This document shows, in pieces, positions 54,513-63,892 of a stretch of DNA of 64,000 bases (its first letter is position 1; the number at the start of each line of letters is the position of its first letter). The notes below the pieces were generated by a model that saw only the letters and a program-made list of their open reading frames with translations, ran no database searches and was not told the origin of the DNA. The position numbers and the translations under genes were made by a program. Origin of the DNA: Pedobacter panaciterrae (GTDB lineage: Bacteria > Bacteroidota > Bacteroidia > Sphingobacteriales > Sphingobacteriaceae); the NCBI RefSeq assembly GCF_013204795.1, contig NZ_JABMKW010000020.1, positions 1,674,001 to 1,738,000 of the forward strand, written 5' to 3'.

Positions 54513-55814
54513 ATGAACAATATAACTTATTTTAAAGATCAGTTTGAACAGCTGCAGGAAGCAAATCCGAATGACACAATTGCCGATTTGAGGCAGAATG
54601 GATTTGATGCATTCACTAAAGATGGCGTTCCAACATATCGCGATGAAGACTGGAAATATACAAACGTAAGTAGCCTGTTCGACAAAGAATATCTAATAGC
54701 AGAAAACTCCACAATTACTTTGGCGGATGTGAACACTATCAGATTACCGGGCTACAAACAAGCAAATGAGCTAGTGTTTGTAAATGGACGCTTTATAGCT
54801 AACCTTTCTACCATCCGTTCCGGCACCACAGACCTTGTAGTATTGCCCCTTGAAGAAGCTGCTAAGGGAGAATATAAAGAAATAGTCGCTGCACACTTAA
54901 ACCAAAGCAGTAATTACTTAAACGATGGCATTCATGCCTTAAATACTTCTTTTATCAATGGTGGTGTTTTCGTTCATGTCTTAAAGGGCAAAGAACCAGA
55001 ACATCCTGTCTATTGCTATCATATTTTAGATGCGAGGCAAAATCCGGCCCTTGCGCAACCGAGGAGTCTGGTCTTGGCTGACGAAAATAGCAGACTACAA
55101 ATAACCGAAAGCTATACTACGCTTGGTGCGTCAGACAGTTTTAACAACCAGGTAATGGAAGTAGTGGTTAAAGAGAATGCATATGTAGAGTATTATAAGA
55201 TTCAAAATGATACCGCAAATGCCAGCCAGGTAAGCAGCACTCATATCAGACAAATTGGACGAAGCTATGTACACACGGTAACCATTACACTAAACGGAGG
55301 CATAGTACGTAACAATATGAATCTGGTGCTTGATGCCGCTGGTAATGAAACCCATCTTTATGGTTTGTACCTGTTAAAAGGTAAAAGCCATGCTGATAAC
55401 CATACACTGATAGACAATTTAAAACCAAATTGCTTTAGCAATCAATTATACAAAGGAATTGCTGACGATACCTCTACGGCCGTTTTTAATGGCCGCATTA
55501 TGGTTCAACCCGATGCACAAAAAACCAATGCTTACCAGAGCAACAAGAACATCCTGCTATCAGAGAATGCAACCATAAATACAAAACCGCAGCTAGAGAT
55601 TTTTGCAGATGACGTTAAATGCTCACATGGTTGCACCATAGGTCAGTTAGATGAAGAAGCAATGTTTTATCTGAGGGCAAGGGGCATTCCAAAAGAAAGC
55701 GCTGAAGTGCTTTTACTACAAGCTTTTGCTGCTGATATCGTTGACCAGATCAAGCCGGAACCTTTACGTTCTTACGTATCTAAACTTATCTATGAACATT
55801 TAGCAATTCAATAA
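54513..55814 (+). CDS. sufD: Fe-S cluster assembly protein SufD
   Basis: A 433-aa SufD: N-terminal helical region (PTYRDEDWKYTNVSSL), beta-helix core and C-terminal KTNAYQSNKNILLSENATINTKPQLEIFADDVKCSHGCTIGQLDEEAMFYLRARGI, the family signature. It is the partner of SufB in the scaffold. One nucleotide separates it from sufS. Confidence 0.98.
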   Translation: MNNITYFKDQFEQLQEANPNDTIADLRQNGFDAFTKDGVPTYRDEDWKYTNVSSLFDKEYLIAENSTITLADVNTIRLPGYKQANELVFVNGRFIANLSTIRSGTTDLVVLPLEEAAKGEYKEIVAAHLNQSSNYLNDGIHALNTSFINGGVFVHVLKGKEPEHPVYCYHILDARQNPALAQPRSLVLADENSRLQITESYTTLGASDSFNNQVMEVVVKENAYVEYYKIQNDTANASQVSSTHIRQIGRSYVHTVTITLNGGIVRNNMNLVLDAAGNETHLYGLYLLKGKSHADNHTLIDNLKPNCFSNQLYKGIADDTSTAVFNGRIMVQPDAQKTNAYQSNKNILLSENATINTKPQLEIFADDVKCSHGCTIGQLDEEAMFYLRARGIPKESAEVLLLQAFAADIVDQIKPEPLRSYVSKLIYEHLAIQ

Positions 55815-55815
55815 C

Positions 55816-57030
55816 ATGGCCATTTTAGATCTCAGACAGCAGTTCCCAATACTTAACCGCATGGTTAAGGGCAAACCTTTGGTGTATTTTGACAATGCTG
55901 CCACTTCTCAAAAACCGCAAGTGGTTATTGATGCGCTTACACATTATTACACGCATTACAATGCCAACATACACAGAGGTATCCATACCCTTGCAGAAGA
56001 AGCCACTATGGCTTATGAGGCTACCCGTCGTACTGCACAAGAGTTTATAGGTGCAGTATCTGAAGAAGAAATCATCTTTACAAGAGGCACTACAGAAGGG
56101 ATTAACCTGGTTGCATATACCTGGGGCCGGCAAAACATAGGAACGGGCGATGAGATTATTATTTCTGGCATGGAGCACCATTCTAACATCGTTCCATGGC
56201 AAATACTTTGCGAAGAAAAAGGTGCTGTTTTAAAAGTTATTCCTGTTAACGATAATGGCGAGCTTGAAATGGATACCTACAAAGCTTTGCTTAGCAGCAA
56301 AACCAAGTTGGTTTCTGTTGTTCATGTTTCAAACTCATTAGGTACAGTTAACCCGATTAAAGAGATCATTGAAGGAGCACATCAGGTTGGTGCTAAAGTA
56401 TTGATAGATGGTGCACAGTCAGCTGTACATCTTGATATCAATGTACATGAAATGGATTGCGATTTTTTCGCTTTCTCTGGTCATAAAGTATATGGGCCAA
56501 CAGGTGTTGGTGTGCTTTACGGTAAGAAAGAGTTGCTCGAAAGCATGCCTGTTTTTCAAGGTGGCGGCGAGATGATCAAGGAAGTTACCTTCGAAAAAAC
56601 TACCTATAATGATCTGCCTTATAAATATGAAGCAGGTACACCAAACATAGCCGATACCATTGCATTAAAAGCAGCACTAGATTTTATTAAAGAAACCGGA
56701 AAAGCTACTATAAGAGCCCATGAAGAAGAATTACTTGCTTATGCTACAGCTCAATTCCAAGCCATTCCGGGTCTTAAAATTATTGGCAATGCCAAAGAAA
56801 AGGTAAGCCTGATCTCTTTTATTATTAAAGGTGTACACCCTCAGGATGTTGGCGTTTTGCTGGACAATCAAGGAATTGCAGTTAGAACAGGACATCATTG
56901 CACACAGCCGTTAATGGCACGCTTTGGCATTCCGGGCACTATAAGAGCATCCTTTGCCCTTTACAACCAAAAAGAAGAAATAGATGCACTGATTACAGGT
57001 TTGCATAAAACCATAAAAATGCTTTCATAA
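55816..57030 (+). CDS. sufS: Cysteine desulfurase SufS
   Basis: A 404-aa PLP enzyme (group II desulfurase) taking sulfur from cysteine. PLP-binding Lys224 (SGHKVYGPTG) and catalytic Cys362 (VRTGHHCTQP) are in place, with ATSQKPQVVIDAL near the N-terminus. The sufE start codon overlaps the stop (TAATG), so the donor and acceptor are translated together. Confidence 0.98.
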   Translation: MAILDLRQQFPILNRMVKGKPLVYFDNAATSQKPQVVIDALTHYYTHYNANIHRGIHTLAEEATMAYEATRRTAQEFIGAVSEEEIIFTRGTTEGINLVAYTWGRQNIGTGDEIIISGMEHHSNIVPWQILCEEKGAVLKVIPVNDNGELEMDTYKALLSSKTKLVSVVHVSNSLGTVNPIKEIIEGAHQVGAKVLIDGAQSAVHLDINVHEMDCDFFAFSGHKVYGPTGVGVLYGKKELLESMPVFQGGGEMIKEVTFEKTTYNDLPYKYEAGTPNIADTIALKAALDFIKETGKATIRAHEEELLAYATAQFQAIPGLKIIGNAKEKVSLISFIIKGVHPQDVGVLLDNQGIAVRTGHHCTQPLMARFGIPGTIRASFALYNQKEEIDALITGLHKTIKMLS

Positions 57031-57479
57031 TGAATATTAAGCCGATACATGAAATAGAAAAAGAGATAATTGAGGACTTTGCATTGTTTGATTCATGGGA
57101 AGACAAGTACGAGTACATTATTGATATGGGCAAAAAGTTGCCTGTTCTGGAGGATGAGCATAAGCTTGATGAAAACAAAATAAAGGGATGCCAGAGTACC
57201 GTGTGGCTGGTGGCCTCCTATAATGATGGCCGTGTATTTTTTAAGGCCGATAGTGATGCAATAATTGTAAAAGGTTTGATCAGTATGCTTATAAATGTAC
57301 TATCTGGCCATACCCCTACTGAAATTATTGACGCCCGATTGGATTTTATAAGAGAGATCGGCATGATGACCCATTTGGCACAGACCCGTTCTAACGGTTT
57401 ACTGTCAATGATAAAACAAATGAAAAATTACGCTATCGCTTTTCAGGCGATTAACAGTCAAAAAACTGATCATAAATAA
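57030..57479 (+). CDS. sufE: Sulfur acceptor protein SufE
   Basis: A 149-aa SufE. The persulfide-accepting Cys54 is in IKGCQSTVWL. It carries sulfur from SufS to SufB. ATG overlaps the sufS stop by one base. Confidence 0.97.
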   Translation: MNIKPIHEIEKEIIEDFALFDSWEDKYEYIIDMGKKLPVLEDEHKLDENKIKGCQSTVWLVASYNDGRVFFKADSDAIIVKGLISMLINVLSGHTPTEIIDARLDFIREIGMMTHLAQTRSNGLLSMIKQMKNYAIAFQAINSQKTDHK

Positions 57480-57490
57480 ATTAAAAGGTC

Positions 57491-57805
57491 ATGGATAAAG
57501 AAGAATTAAAGCAGAAAGTGATCGATTGTTTACAAACCATTTACGATCCTGAAATTCCTGTAAGTATTTATGAACTGGGGCTTATCTATGAAACAGAGAT
57601 ATTGCCTCCGCTAAACAACGTGCAGATTGTGATGACGCTTACCGCTCCCGGATGCCCTGCTGCACAATCTATCCCTTTAGAAGTAGAGCAAAAGGTAAAA
57701 GAAATTGAAGGTGTAAATGAGGTTACTGTAATTGTAACCTGGGAACCTGCCTGGAACAGAGACATGATGTCGGAAACAGCACGGTTCGAATTAGGAATGA
57801 TGTAA
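57491..57805 (+). CDS. DUF59/MIP18-family SUF-associated protein
   Basis: A 104-aa small protein with the DUF59 fold (YDPEIPVSIYELGLIYE, TLTAPGCPAAQSIPLEVEQKV). The conserved Cys in TAPGCP is needed in the family for Fe-S maturation. Its genes accompany sufBCDSE; the likely role is transfer of clusters to apo-targets. 11 nt on each side. Confidence 0.93.
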   Translation: MDKEELKQKVIDCLQTIYDPEIPVSIYELGLIYETEILPPLNNVQIVMTLTAPGCPAAQSIPLEVEQKVKEIEGVNEVTVIVTWEPAWNRDMMSETARFELGMM

Positions 57806-57816
57806 TAATAAGAACA

Positions 57817-58290
57817 ATGAAAATTACTGCTCAGGAAGAATATGGCTTAAGGATACTACTCCACATAGCCCGACATGGTGATAAAGAAGGAGCAAGCATT
57901 CCTATGATTAGCGACGCAGAGGGACTTTCTGCTGCCTATGTGGCCAAGCTTACCCGTACGCTTCGTCTTGCGGGTTACATAAACAGTACACCAGGTAATA
58001 AGGGGGGCTATATTTTAGCTAAGCCTGCCGAAGACATAAACATTAATCAGGTGATGAAGGTGCTTGGCGGTTCTCTATACAGCAATAAGTTCTGTGAGGA
58101 CTACTCCGGATCATTAAAACTATGCACCAACTCTGTAGATTGTTCTGTGCGTTCTTTATGGCAAATGATCCAGTTATCTGTTGATCAGTTATTGGATCAT
58201 ATTTCACTTAAAGAATTGATTAGTACAGAGCAGGAATCTAACCTTCAGATCATCAACAAAATAAATGCCCTAAGAACGGCTAAACTATAA
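57817..58290 (+). CDS. Rrf2-family Fe-S-type regulator of the suf operon
   Basis: A 157-aa Rrf2 protein: winged helix (MKITAQEEYGLRILLHIA..LSAAYVAKLTRTLRLAGYINSTPGNKGGYILA) and a cluster-binding loop with Cys93, Cys103 and Cys109. The spacing C-x9-C-x5-C differs from that of IscR (C-x5-C-x5-C). It is the last gene of the suf operon, 11 nt after the DUF59 gene, and the palindrome over the suf promoter is its probable target, giving autoregulation by Fe-S status (inference). Confidence 0.9.
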   Translation: MKITAQEEYGLRILLHIARHGDKEGASIPMISDAEGLSAAYVAKLTRTLRLAGYINSTPGNKGGYILAKPAEDININQVMKVLGGSLYSNKFCEDYSGSLKLCTNSVDCSVRSLWQMIQLSVDQLLDHISLKELISTEQESNLQIINKINALRTAKL

Positions 58291-58388
58291 TTTAGCATCT
58301 TGCTATAGTATTTGAATAACTTTTTTTCATTTTCTCAGGAGATTTTCCCTTTTCCTTTGTTATAGTTAAAACACTAATTCAACTTATT

Positions 58389-58823
58389 ATGAAAAAGATA
58401 CTACTGTTTGCGGTTTGCCTGCTTATTTCTGGCTTATCCTACGCTCAGGATATAACCGTTAGTGAGGTTCCTCCTGCTGTATTAAACGCTTTTAACAAGT
58501 CGTTTCCAAAAGCTACAAGAGTAGAATGGGAAAGAAAAGGCGACTTATATAATGTCGAATTTGACATAGCCAGAAGAGATCATGAACTTTGGTTAACCAG
58601 TAAAGGAGGCATTGTTAAACATAAAAAAGAACTTCGTTCCTCAGAATTACCGGCAGCGGTGTTGAATACCCTTAAACAAAACTATAAAGGATTCAGAATT
58701 GATGATGTAGATCGTTATGAAGAGGGTAAAAAATTCTTTTATAAAATTGAATTGAAGAAATTACTCGAGGAACAAAAAGTTATTGTTGACCAGAATGGTA
58801 AAATATCAAACAAGATATATTAG
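58389..58823 (+). CDS. Secreted PepSY-like protein
   Basis: A 144-aa protein with a signal peptide (MKKILLFAVCLLISGLSYAQ) followed by two copies of the PepSY-like pattern (ITVSEVPPAVLNAFNKSFPKATRVEWER and LRSSELPAAVLNTLKQNYKGFRIDDVDRYEEG). Periplasmic; members are proposed to bind or inhibit peptides. It has its own 98-nt upstream gap, so it is not part of suf. A hairpin follows directly. Confidence 0.85.
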   Translation: MKKILLFAVCLLISGLSYAQDITVSEVPPAVLNAFNKSFPKATRVEWERKGDLYNVEFDIARRDHELWLTSKGGIVKHKKELRSSELPAAVLNTLKQNYKGFRIDDVDRYEEGKKFFYKIELKKLLEEQKVIVDQNGKISNKIY

Positions 58824-58854
58824 ATGACGGCAGCTTTAAAAGCATGCCGTCATC
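58823..58854. terminator. Hairpin after the PepSY-like gene
   Basis: GATGACGGCA (58823-58832) pairs with TGCCGTCATC (58845-58854), with a small inner stem GCTT/AAGC. It overlaps the stop codon by one base and separates the convergent dehydrogenase gene. No clear T-run. Confidence 0.55.
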
Positions 58855-58871
58855 GGTAATTTATTTAAGCC

Positions 58872-61559
58872 CTAAAGGTTCTTCATACTAATTGCCTTTA
58901 AGCGGGCAGAAGGCTCTGTAAATACAAAATAAACATTGTATTTACCTTTAAGCACCTCAATATCAGCAATGGTATTTAAACTGCCGTTTTCTTTCGAAGA
59001 TGATTGCCCGATAAGTTTTCCTTCCGGTGAATCGATGCGAATCTCAATTTTACCTGCCGACACATTGTCTGCACCAATAAATTCAATCTTCTTAATATCC
59101 GTTAAATCAACTTTATTTAGTTGCAGATAAGCACCTTTGCTCTTAGCCGTCGCAACAGACTTGTTGTCGTTAAAGCTAATCTCATTAGCGTTATCCGTAT
59201 TGTTAACAAGCACATAAGGATGGCGCAAAACAACTATATCTTCACCAAACTGCGCTGGCGCAAGTTTAGTTCCATGATCTTTATAGGCTGCTCTAAAAAT
59301 AAAGCTTCCTTTGTTAGGCTGATCTGGTTGAACATTTGTAGTGTATGATCCTGTTACCGGAAGTGATTTCTGCGTAGTTTTCTTTTCACTAAAGCTCAAT
59401 ACATATTTAATGATCGAGTTCACTTCATTAGTAGACATAGATGAGTGCGCTGGCATCATTGCATCACCCCATACACCCGAACCGCCGTCAATAACCTTTT
59501 TAGTAAGCTTTCCTTCTGCAGTTTTATCTCCTTTATACTTTAACGCCACTTCTGTAAATGATGGACCTAAAGATTTAGTATCCACAGCGTGACAAGCATT
59601 ACAATCACTTTTCTTGATTAAAGCCTTTGCTTTAGCATATTGTGCAGAAACATCGAATTGATTCTGATTTTGCGCTACAACAGTTAAGTCATATCCCTCA
59701 GACAAGTAATTGATGGCTACAGAAACCTGGGAAGCCGGTATTCTTTTATCAGCAAGGCTTCCATCCTCCTTATCTGTAACACTAACCGCATAATTGATTA
59801 TACTGGCAGGGAAATAGAAACTAGAGTTCCCTTTTGTAAAGTTAAACTTAACTACAGGGGTTGCATTTCCGGCTACCAATTCAACCGATTTACTATTTTT
59901 TGCACCATGCGGATCTGTAACAGTAAGTGTAGCTTTGTAAACACCAGCTGTTGCCAGTTGTACTTCAGGGTTAGCCGTTTTAAACGTTTGTTTTAACACT
60001 CCGCCTTTGGTAATTTTCCATTCGTACTTTAATACATCACCATCACTATCAGTTGTACCTGCCGAAGATAATTTTACTTTTAAAGGCAAAGCACCGGCAG
60101 TTTTATTTGCAGTTGCCTGTACCTGAGGTTTGCGGTTACCGCCATTAAACTCAATTTTGATTAACTCAGCTTCCGGATTATCTTTAAAGTATCCGTTTCC
60201 ATATTCAAGCACATATAAACTACCATCAGGGCCAAATTTCATATCAATCGGACCTCTTAAAGTAAGCTCAGGCAAGAAACGCTCCATAGATTTATACATG
60301 CCATTTTCATCAAAAGTTACCGCTAATATCCAGCCACGTACCCAGTCGGTAATTAACCATTTACCTTCATAATATGCAGGAAACAAATATTTAGCATTGG
60401 CAAAATCAGACTTGTGAAATACCGGACCACCAACTGCACTTCTGCCACCACTACCCATCACCGGAAACTCTTCACTGGCCGCATAAGGATACCAGATCAT
60501 GGCTGATACCGCAGGAGGTAATTCTTTTAATCCCGTATTATTTGGGGAATTATTTATTGGTTTTTGTACATCGTACAACTCTCCCGATTTCTTAGTCGCA
60601 AAATCATAATAACGATATGCCTGGTTATTCCCTATAAAATAAGGCCAGCCATAGTTACCCGACTTTTTAGCCACATTAAATTCATCATAGGATCTTGGAC
60701 CTCTAGATTCTGAAGAGTTTGAACCATCCGGACCAACTTCACCCCAGTATAACCAACCAGTATGACTATCTATAGTTAACCTCCAGGGGTTTCTATTACC
60801 CATGGTATAAATTTCAGGGCGGGTATTTGCTGTCCCCTTAGGAAACAGGTTGCCTTCTGGAATGGTATATGTACCATTTGGTTCAGGATGGATACGCAAA
60901 ATTTTACCTCTTAAATCGTTAGTATTACCAGACGATTTTTGAGCATCACGCGGAGCCTCTCCCGGACGTTCGTCGATAGGTGTAAAACCATCCGAAGATC
61001 TTGAAAAGGTATTATCACCAGTACTTAAGTACAAGTTTTTATCCTTATCGAATAACATACCGCCTCCTACGTGGCAGCATTCTTCACGTTGAACCACCAC
61101 GTCTAATACTTTCTTTTCAGTAGTCATGTTCAGTTTACCGCCAGCCCATGTAAATCTGGAAAGCCTGTTTACCGATACATCTTTTGGAGAATAGTAGATG
61201 TAAATCCATTTGTTTTTAGCATAATCAGGGTCAAGGATAACCCCCTGCAGCCCGTCTTCACCTTCGGAACGCTCACCTTTTTTGCTTACGTACTCCCTGC
61301 TAACAGCAAAATCTGCTATTACATCCATTTTATTAGTTGCAGGATCGTATATTTTTAATTTCCCTTTACGCTCTGCATACAAAACCTTTCCTCCATCCAG
61401 AATTTGGAATTGCATAGGTTCTTCTAATTTTTGTTGAAGCACAACTTTGGTAAACCTGTTATCGTCAGGTTTTTCCTGCGATTGCGCCTTTACTATATAT
61501 GAAGAAACCAATAACAGCGACAATGCTGTTATTGGTTTCAATAATGATAATTTTATCAT
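58872..61559 (-). CDS. PQQ-dependent dehydrogenase-like propeller with PKD and cytochrome c domains
   Basis: An 895-aa secreted multidomain protein: signal (ITALSLLLVSSYIVKAQ), sugar-dehydrogenase-like propeller (about 30-470; VVQREECCHVGGGMLFDKDKNLYLSTGDN, GNRNPWRLTID), a PKD domain (about 480-565), a c-type cytochrome with one CxxCH near residue 650 (SDCNACHAVDTKSLGPSF; probable axial Met in GDAMMPAHSSM), and a C-terminal beta-sandwich resembling CBM6. It would oxidise a sugar or alcohol in the periplasm and pass electrons to the respiratory chain. A TIM-barrel lipoprotein is 12 nt upstream of it, likely same operon. Substrate unknown. Confidence 0.9.
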   Translation of the reverse strand: MIKLSLLKPITALSLLLVSSYIVKAQSQEKPDDNRFTKVVLQQKLEEPMQFQILDGGKVLYAERKGKLKIYDPATNKMDVIADFAVSREYVSKKGERSEGEDGLQGVILDPDYAKNKWIYIYYSPKDVSVNRLSRFTWAGGKLNMTTEKKVLDVVVQREECCHVGGGMLFDKDKNLYLSTGDNTFSRSSDGFTPIDERPGEAPRDAQKSSGNTNDLRGKILRIHPEPNGTYTIPEGNLFPKGTANTRPEIYTMGNRNPWRLTIDSHTGWLYWGEVGPDGSNSSESRGPRSYDEFNVAKKSGNYGWPYFIGNNQAYRYYDFATKKSGELYDVQKPINNSPNNTGLKELPPAVSAMIWYPYAASEEFPVMGSGGRSAVGGPVFHKSDFANAKYLFPAYYEGKWLITDWVRGWILAVTFDENGMYKSMERFLPELTLRGPIDMKFGPDGSLYVLEYGNGYFKDNPEAELIKIEFNGGNRKPQVQATANKTAGALPLKVKLSSAGTTDSDGDVLKYEWKITKGGVLKQTFKTANPEVQLATAGVYKATLTVTDPHGAKNSKSVELVAGNATPVVKFNFTKGNSSFYFPASIINYAVSVTDKEDGSLADKRIPASQVSVAINYLSEGYDLTVVAQNQNQFDVSAQYAKAKALIKKSDCNACHAVDTKSLGPSFTEVALKYKGDKTAEGKLTKKVIDGGSGVWGDAMMPAHSSMSTNEVNSIIKYVLSFSEKKTTQKSLPVTGSYTTNVQPDQPNKGSFIFRAAYKDHGTKLAPAQFGEDIVVLRHPYVLVNNTDNANEISFNDNKSVATAKSKGAYLQLNKVDLTDIKKIEFIGADNVSAGKIEIRIDSPEGKLIGQSSSKENGSLNTIADIEVLKGKYNVYFVFTEPSARLKAISMKNL

Positions 61560-61571
61560 GTTTGGGGTTAA

Positions 61572-62453
61572 TTACAATTTAGATACAAGGTTACGGAAGT
61601 TAACTACACTAGCAGCTACATCAGCGCTGTTGCTTTCCCAGTTGTATTCATATTCAGCTGAGATGGCTCCTTTAAAGTTTTGTCTTTTTAACTCTGCGAT
61701 AACTGCAGGGATGTTAGAAACACCTTCTCCCCAATGCACGTCATGTCCGCCTTTACCTTTTTCATGAAGATCTTTCATGTGCGAGTGTAATACGTGTCCG
61801 TCAAGTTTTTTCAAGCACTCAACAGGATCTAATCCTGAACGTACCCAGTGGCCTATATCAGCGCAAGCGCCTAAGCGTTTGCTTTTCCCTTTAATCGCAT
61901 TTAACACGATATCAGGATTCCAATAATGAGATGGGTTTGGGTGATTGTGAATAGCAACATTGATCTGATATTTATCGCATAGATCAGATACCAACTGCAA
62001 ATCTTTCTCATTAGGTTCTGAAGTAATGGTATGAATGCCCATGGCTTTGCAGAATTCGAATAATTTAATCCATTCAGCTTCGCTGTTAGCGCCTGTTACA
62101 CCAAATGCTACAACTTTTACGTTGTTTTCTTTAAGCTTTGCTAAAACAGCTTGTCTTTTCGCGTCATCCATATCAGGTCCCATTGTTCCTTCTATACCGC
62201 CACCTATTTTCTGACCTGGGAAAGCCTCTACATATCTTAAGTTACAGCTGTCGATCTTTTTAATTGCCTCAGCAAATGTGAATAATCTGAAAGTATAAGC
62301 TTGAGAACCAAGTTCCCAGCCCAATTTTACTTCCGGATTTTTAGCAGAAGCATTAGATGCTCCTGTCTTTACACTTTTACAGGCAGCAAGACAAGCCAAT
62401 AAAACAACAGCAAATTGTAGTTTTAAAGCAAATCTATTTTTTAATAAATTCAT
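61572..62453 (-). CDS. Sugar phosphate isomerase/epimerase-like lipoprotein
   Basis: A 293-aa AP-endonuclease-2-type TIM barrel (xylose isomerase-like) with a lipoprotein signal (FAVVLLACLAACKSVKTG). Metal-site motifs: LRYVEAFPGQ, VAIHNHPNPSHYWNPD, GACADIGHWVRSGLDP and HSHMKD, then ISAEYEYNW. The usual relatives isomerise or epimerise keto-sugars; anchoring in the envelope and adjacency to the PQQ-type dehydrogenase suggest processing of 3-keto-sugars outside the cytosol (inference). First gene of the pair. Confidence 0.88.
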   Translation of the reverse strand: MNLLKNRFALKLQFAVVLLACLAACKSVKTGASNASAKNPEVKLGWELGSQAYTFRLFTFAEAIKKIDSCNLRYVEAFPGQKIGGGIEGTMGPDMDDAKRQAVLAKLKENNVKVVAFGVTGANSEAEWIKLFEFCKAMGIHTITSEPNEKDLQLVSDLCDKYQINVAIHNHPNPSHYWNPDIVLNAIKGKSKRLGACADIGHWVRSGLDPVECLKKLDGHVLHSHMKDLHEKGKGGHDVHWGEGVSNIPAVIAELKRQNFKGAISAEYEYNWESNSADVAASVVNFRNLVSKL

Positions 62454-62660
62454 GTTTGGTTAATTAAAGTTTGAAAATTATCTAGGTTACATTTGTTATT
62501 CTATCTCTCCAAAATCTTATTCTGTAAAAAGACGCCAACAATATAGTTATTCTTGAAGTTTTTCCTTTTACTAATGAATCGAAATATTTTGGTTACTAAA
62601 AATCGTCTTTTAAATAAGCCGTAAGAATGGACTTAATAAGTTAAATCATGGATAATATGA

Positions 62661-63128
62661 TCAGACAGTCTTACTCCTCTCTATTTCAAACTCGGTATCA
62701 ACACCCAAAGCACTTCTGTTTTTAGAGGCGGCAACAGCAAGTTCATCGCAGCGTTCATTTTCGGGATGGTTATTATGCCCCTTTATCCAAACGAATTTAA
62801 CATGGTGTAGCTTATAAACGTTAAGAAAACGCATCCAAAGGTCTTTATTCTTTTTGCCTTTAAATCCTGTTTTAACCCAACCAAATACCCACTTCTTTTC
62901 TACAGAATCAATCACGTATTTGGAATCTGAGAATATGGTAATTTCTTGTCCTGGATTTTTTAGTGCATTTAAGCCTACTATAACCGCCAGCAATTCCATT
63001 CTGTTGTTCGTAGTTAAACGGAATCCCGCACTCAGTTCCTTATAGTGAGACCCTGAGCGTAAAATCACTCCGTATCCACCTGGCCCTGGGTTGCCGCTAG
63101 CTGCTCCATCGGTATAAAGTTCAATCAT
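62661..63128 (-). CDS. rnhA: Ribonuclease HI
   Basis: A 155-aa enzyme cleaving RNA in RNA-DNA hybrids. The DEDD metal ligands are Asp7 (LYTDGAASGNPGPGGYG), Glu45 (NNRMELLAV), Asp68 (FSDSKYV) and Asp128 (ERCDELA), with His118 in KGHNNHPEN. Full length, no signal. The 207 nt between it and the upstream lipoprotein hold nothing I recognise. Confidence 0.97.
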   Translation of the reverse strand: MIELYTDGAASGNPGPGGYGVILRSGSHYKELSAGFRLTTNNRMELLAVIVGLNALKNPGQEITIFSDSKYVIDSVEKKWVFGWVKTGFKGKKNKDLWMRFLNVYKLHHVKFVWIKGHNNHPENERCDELAVAASKNRSALGVDTEFEIERSKTV

Positions 63129-63255
63129 ATGTTAGGCAAATCTAGCTTTTTAAGCCATAAAAGCAATTTTTAGGGTACTTTTTATATTTCCACCAGAATT
63201 TAATCCACTGAGATTTAATCGATTAAAAAAAAGATCTGATCTAACTGAAAAAAGA

Positions 63256-63286
63256 TTTGAATAAAATATTTTAAATCGTACTTTTG
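63256..63286 (+). promoter_or_regulatory. Promoter of tRNA-His
   Basis: TTTG (63256-63259), 19-nt spacer, TACTTTTG (63279-63286); start expected near 63293, about 12 nt before the tRNA. Confidence 0.85.
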
Positions 63287-63304
63287 TAGCGTTGAAAAAC
63301 ACAT

Positions 63305-63382
63305 GGTGGTTTTAGCTCAGTTGGTTAGAGCATCGGTTTGTGGTACCGAGGGTCGTGGGTTCGAGCCCCATATTCCACCCCA
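63305..63382 (+). tRNA. tRNA-His (anticodon GTG)
   Basis: Cloverleaf read by hand: acceptor GTGGTTT from 63306, D-arm (TAGCTCAGTTGGTTAGAGCA), anticodon stem TCGGT/ACCGA around loop TTGTGGT, T-arm GTGGG-TTCGAGC-CCCAT, encoded CCA at 63380-63382. A G at 63305 is the encoded G-1 required by HisRS. In this fold the acceptor stem has two adjacent U-U oppositions (5:68 and 6:67). The open frames over this gene are artefacts. Confidence 0.93.
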
Positions 63383-63390
63383 AGTTTTTG

Positions 63391-63419
63391 AAAAGCAGTC
63401 TGAAAAGACTGCTTTTTTT
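63391..63419 (+). terminator. Terminator of tRNA-His
   Basis: AAAAGCAGTC (63391-63400), loop TGAAAA, GACTGCTTTT (63407-63416) and further T residues. Confidence 0.88.
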
Positions 63420-63538
63420 GTATACAGGGTATTTTGGTATGTCAGAAAGGGACAGTTTAGGGATCAAGCGGAATTCTTGGGGGGGGAAGAAAATAATTTC
63501 TTTCTTTTGCGATTGTAAATCAAACGACAATTTTCATT

Positions 63539-63892
63539 TTGAGCGCAGCCGCAGAAACCCTTATCAGTTTATTATTACCAGAAGGCATTCTGGATTATTT
63601 TGAATTAACACAAGTAGAAAAAGAAGGTAAGATGTTGAATATCTACCTTGAAGAGAAAAATATAGGCCCTGATGGCTATACAAACAAAGACCTTGAGTCC
63701 AAAGGATTCTTTCCAGAGGTGAGTATCCAGGATTTTCCGATCCGCGGTCAAAAAGTCGCTTTATGCATTAAACGGCGTCGTTGGACAGTTAAGAAGACTG
63801 GAGAGATCATCAGCAGGGATTGGGATTTAGTAAGAAAAGGGGCACGAATGACGACGGAATTCGGCCTTTTTTTAAAAGGAATATTTGGATAA
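63539..63892 (+). CDS. ISAon1-family transposase, N-terminal region protein
   Basis: A 117-aa protein starting at TTG 63539 (SAAAETLISLLLPEGILDYFEL). Its later part (EVSIQDFPIRGQKVALCIKRRRWTVKKTGEIISRDWDLVRKGARMTTEFGLFLKGI) is the DNA-binding N-terminal piece of ISAon1-type transposases, which Bacteroidota elements encode separately from the catalytic part. The second frame overlaps its stop by 8 nt. TTG start and no clear ribosome site suggest low expression. Confidence 0.75.
   Translation: MSAAAETLISLLLPEGILDYFELTQVEKEGKMLNIYLEEKNIGPDGYTNKDLESKGFFPEVSIQDFPIRGQKVALCIKRRRWTVKKTGEIISRDWDLVRKGARMTTEFGLFLKGIFG

Noticed and set aside
63303-63603. Three overlapping short ORFs over the tRNA-His gene
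   Set aside because: They translate the tRNA and its flanks (a known artefact pattern) and have no independent coding signs.
63867-63890. Programmed frameshift at the T7 run joining the two transposase frames
   Set aside because: Both one-base loss and two-base gain meet TAA at 63873-63875 in the target frame.
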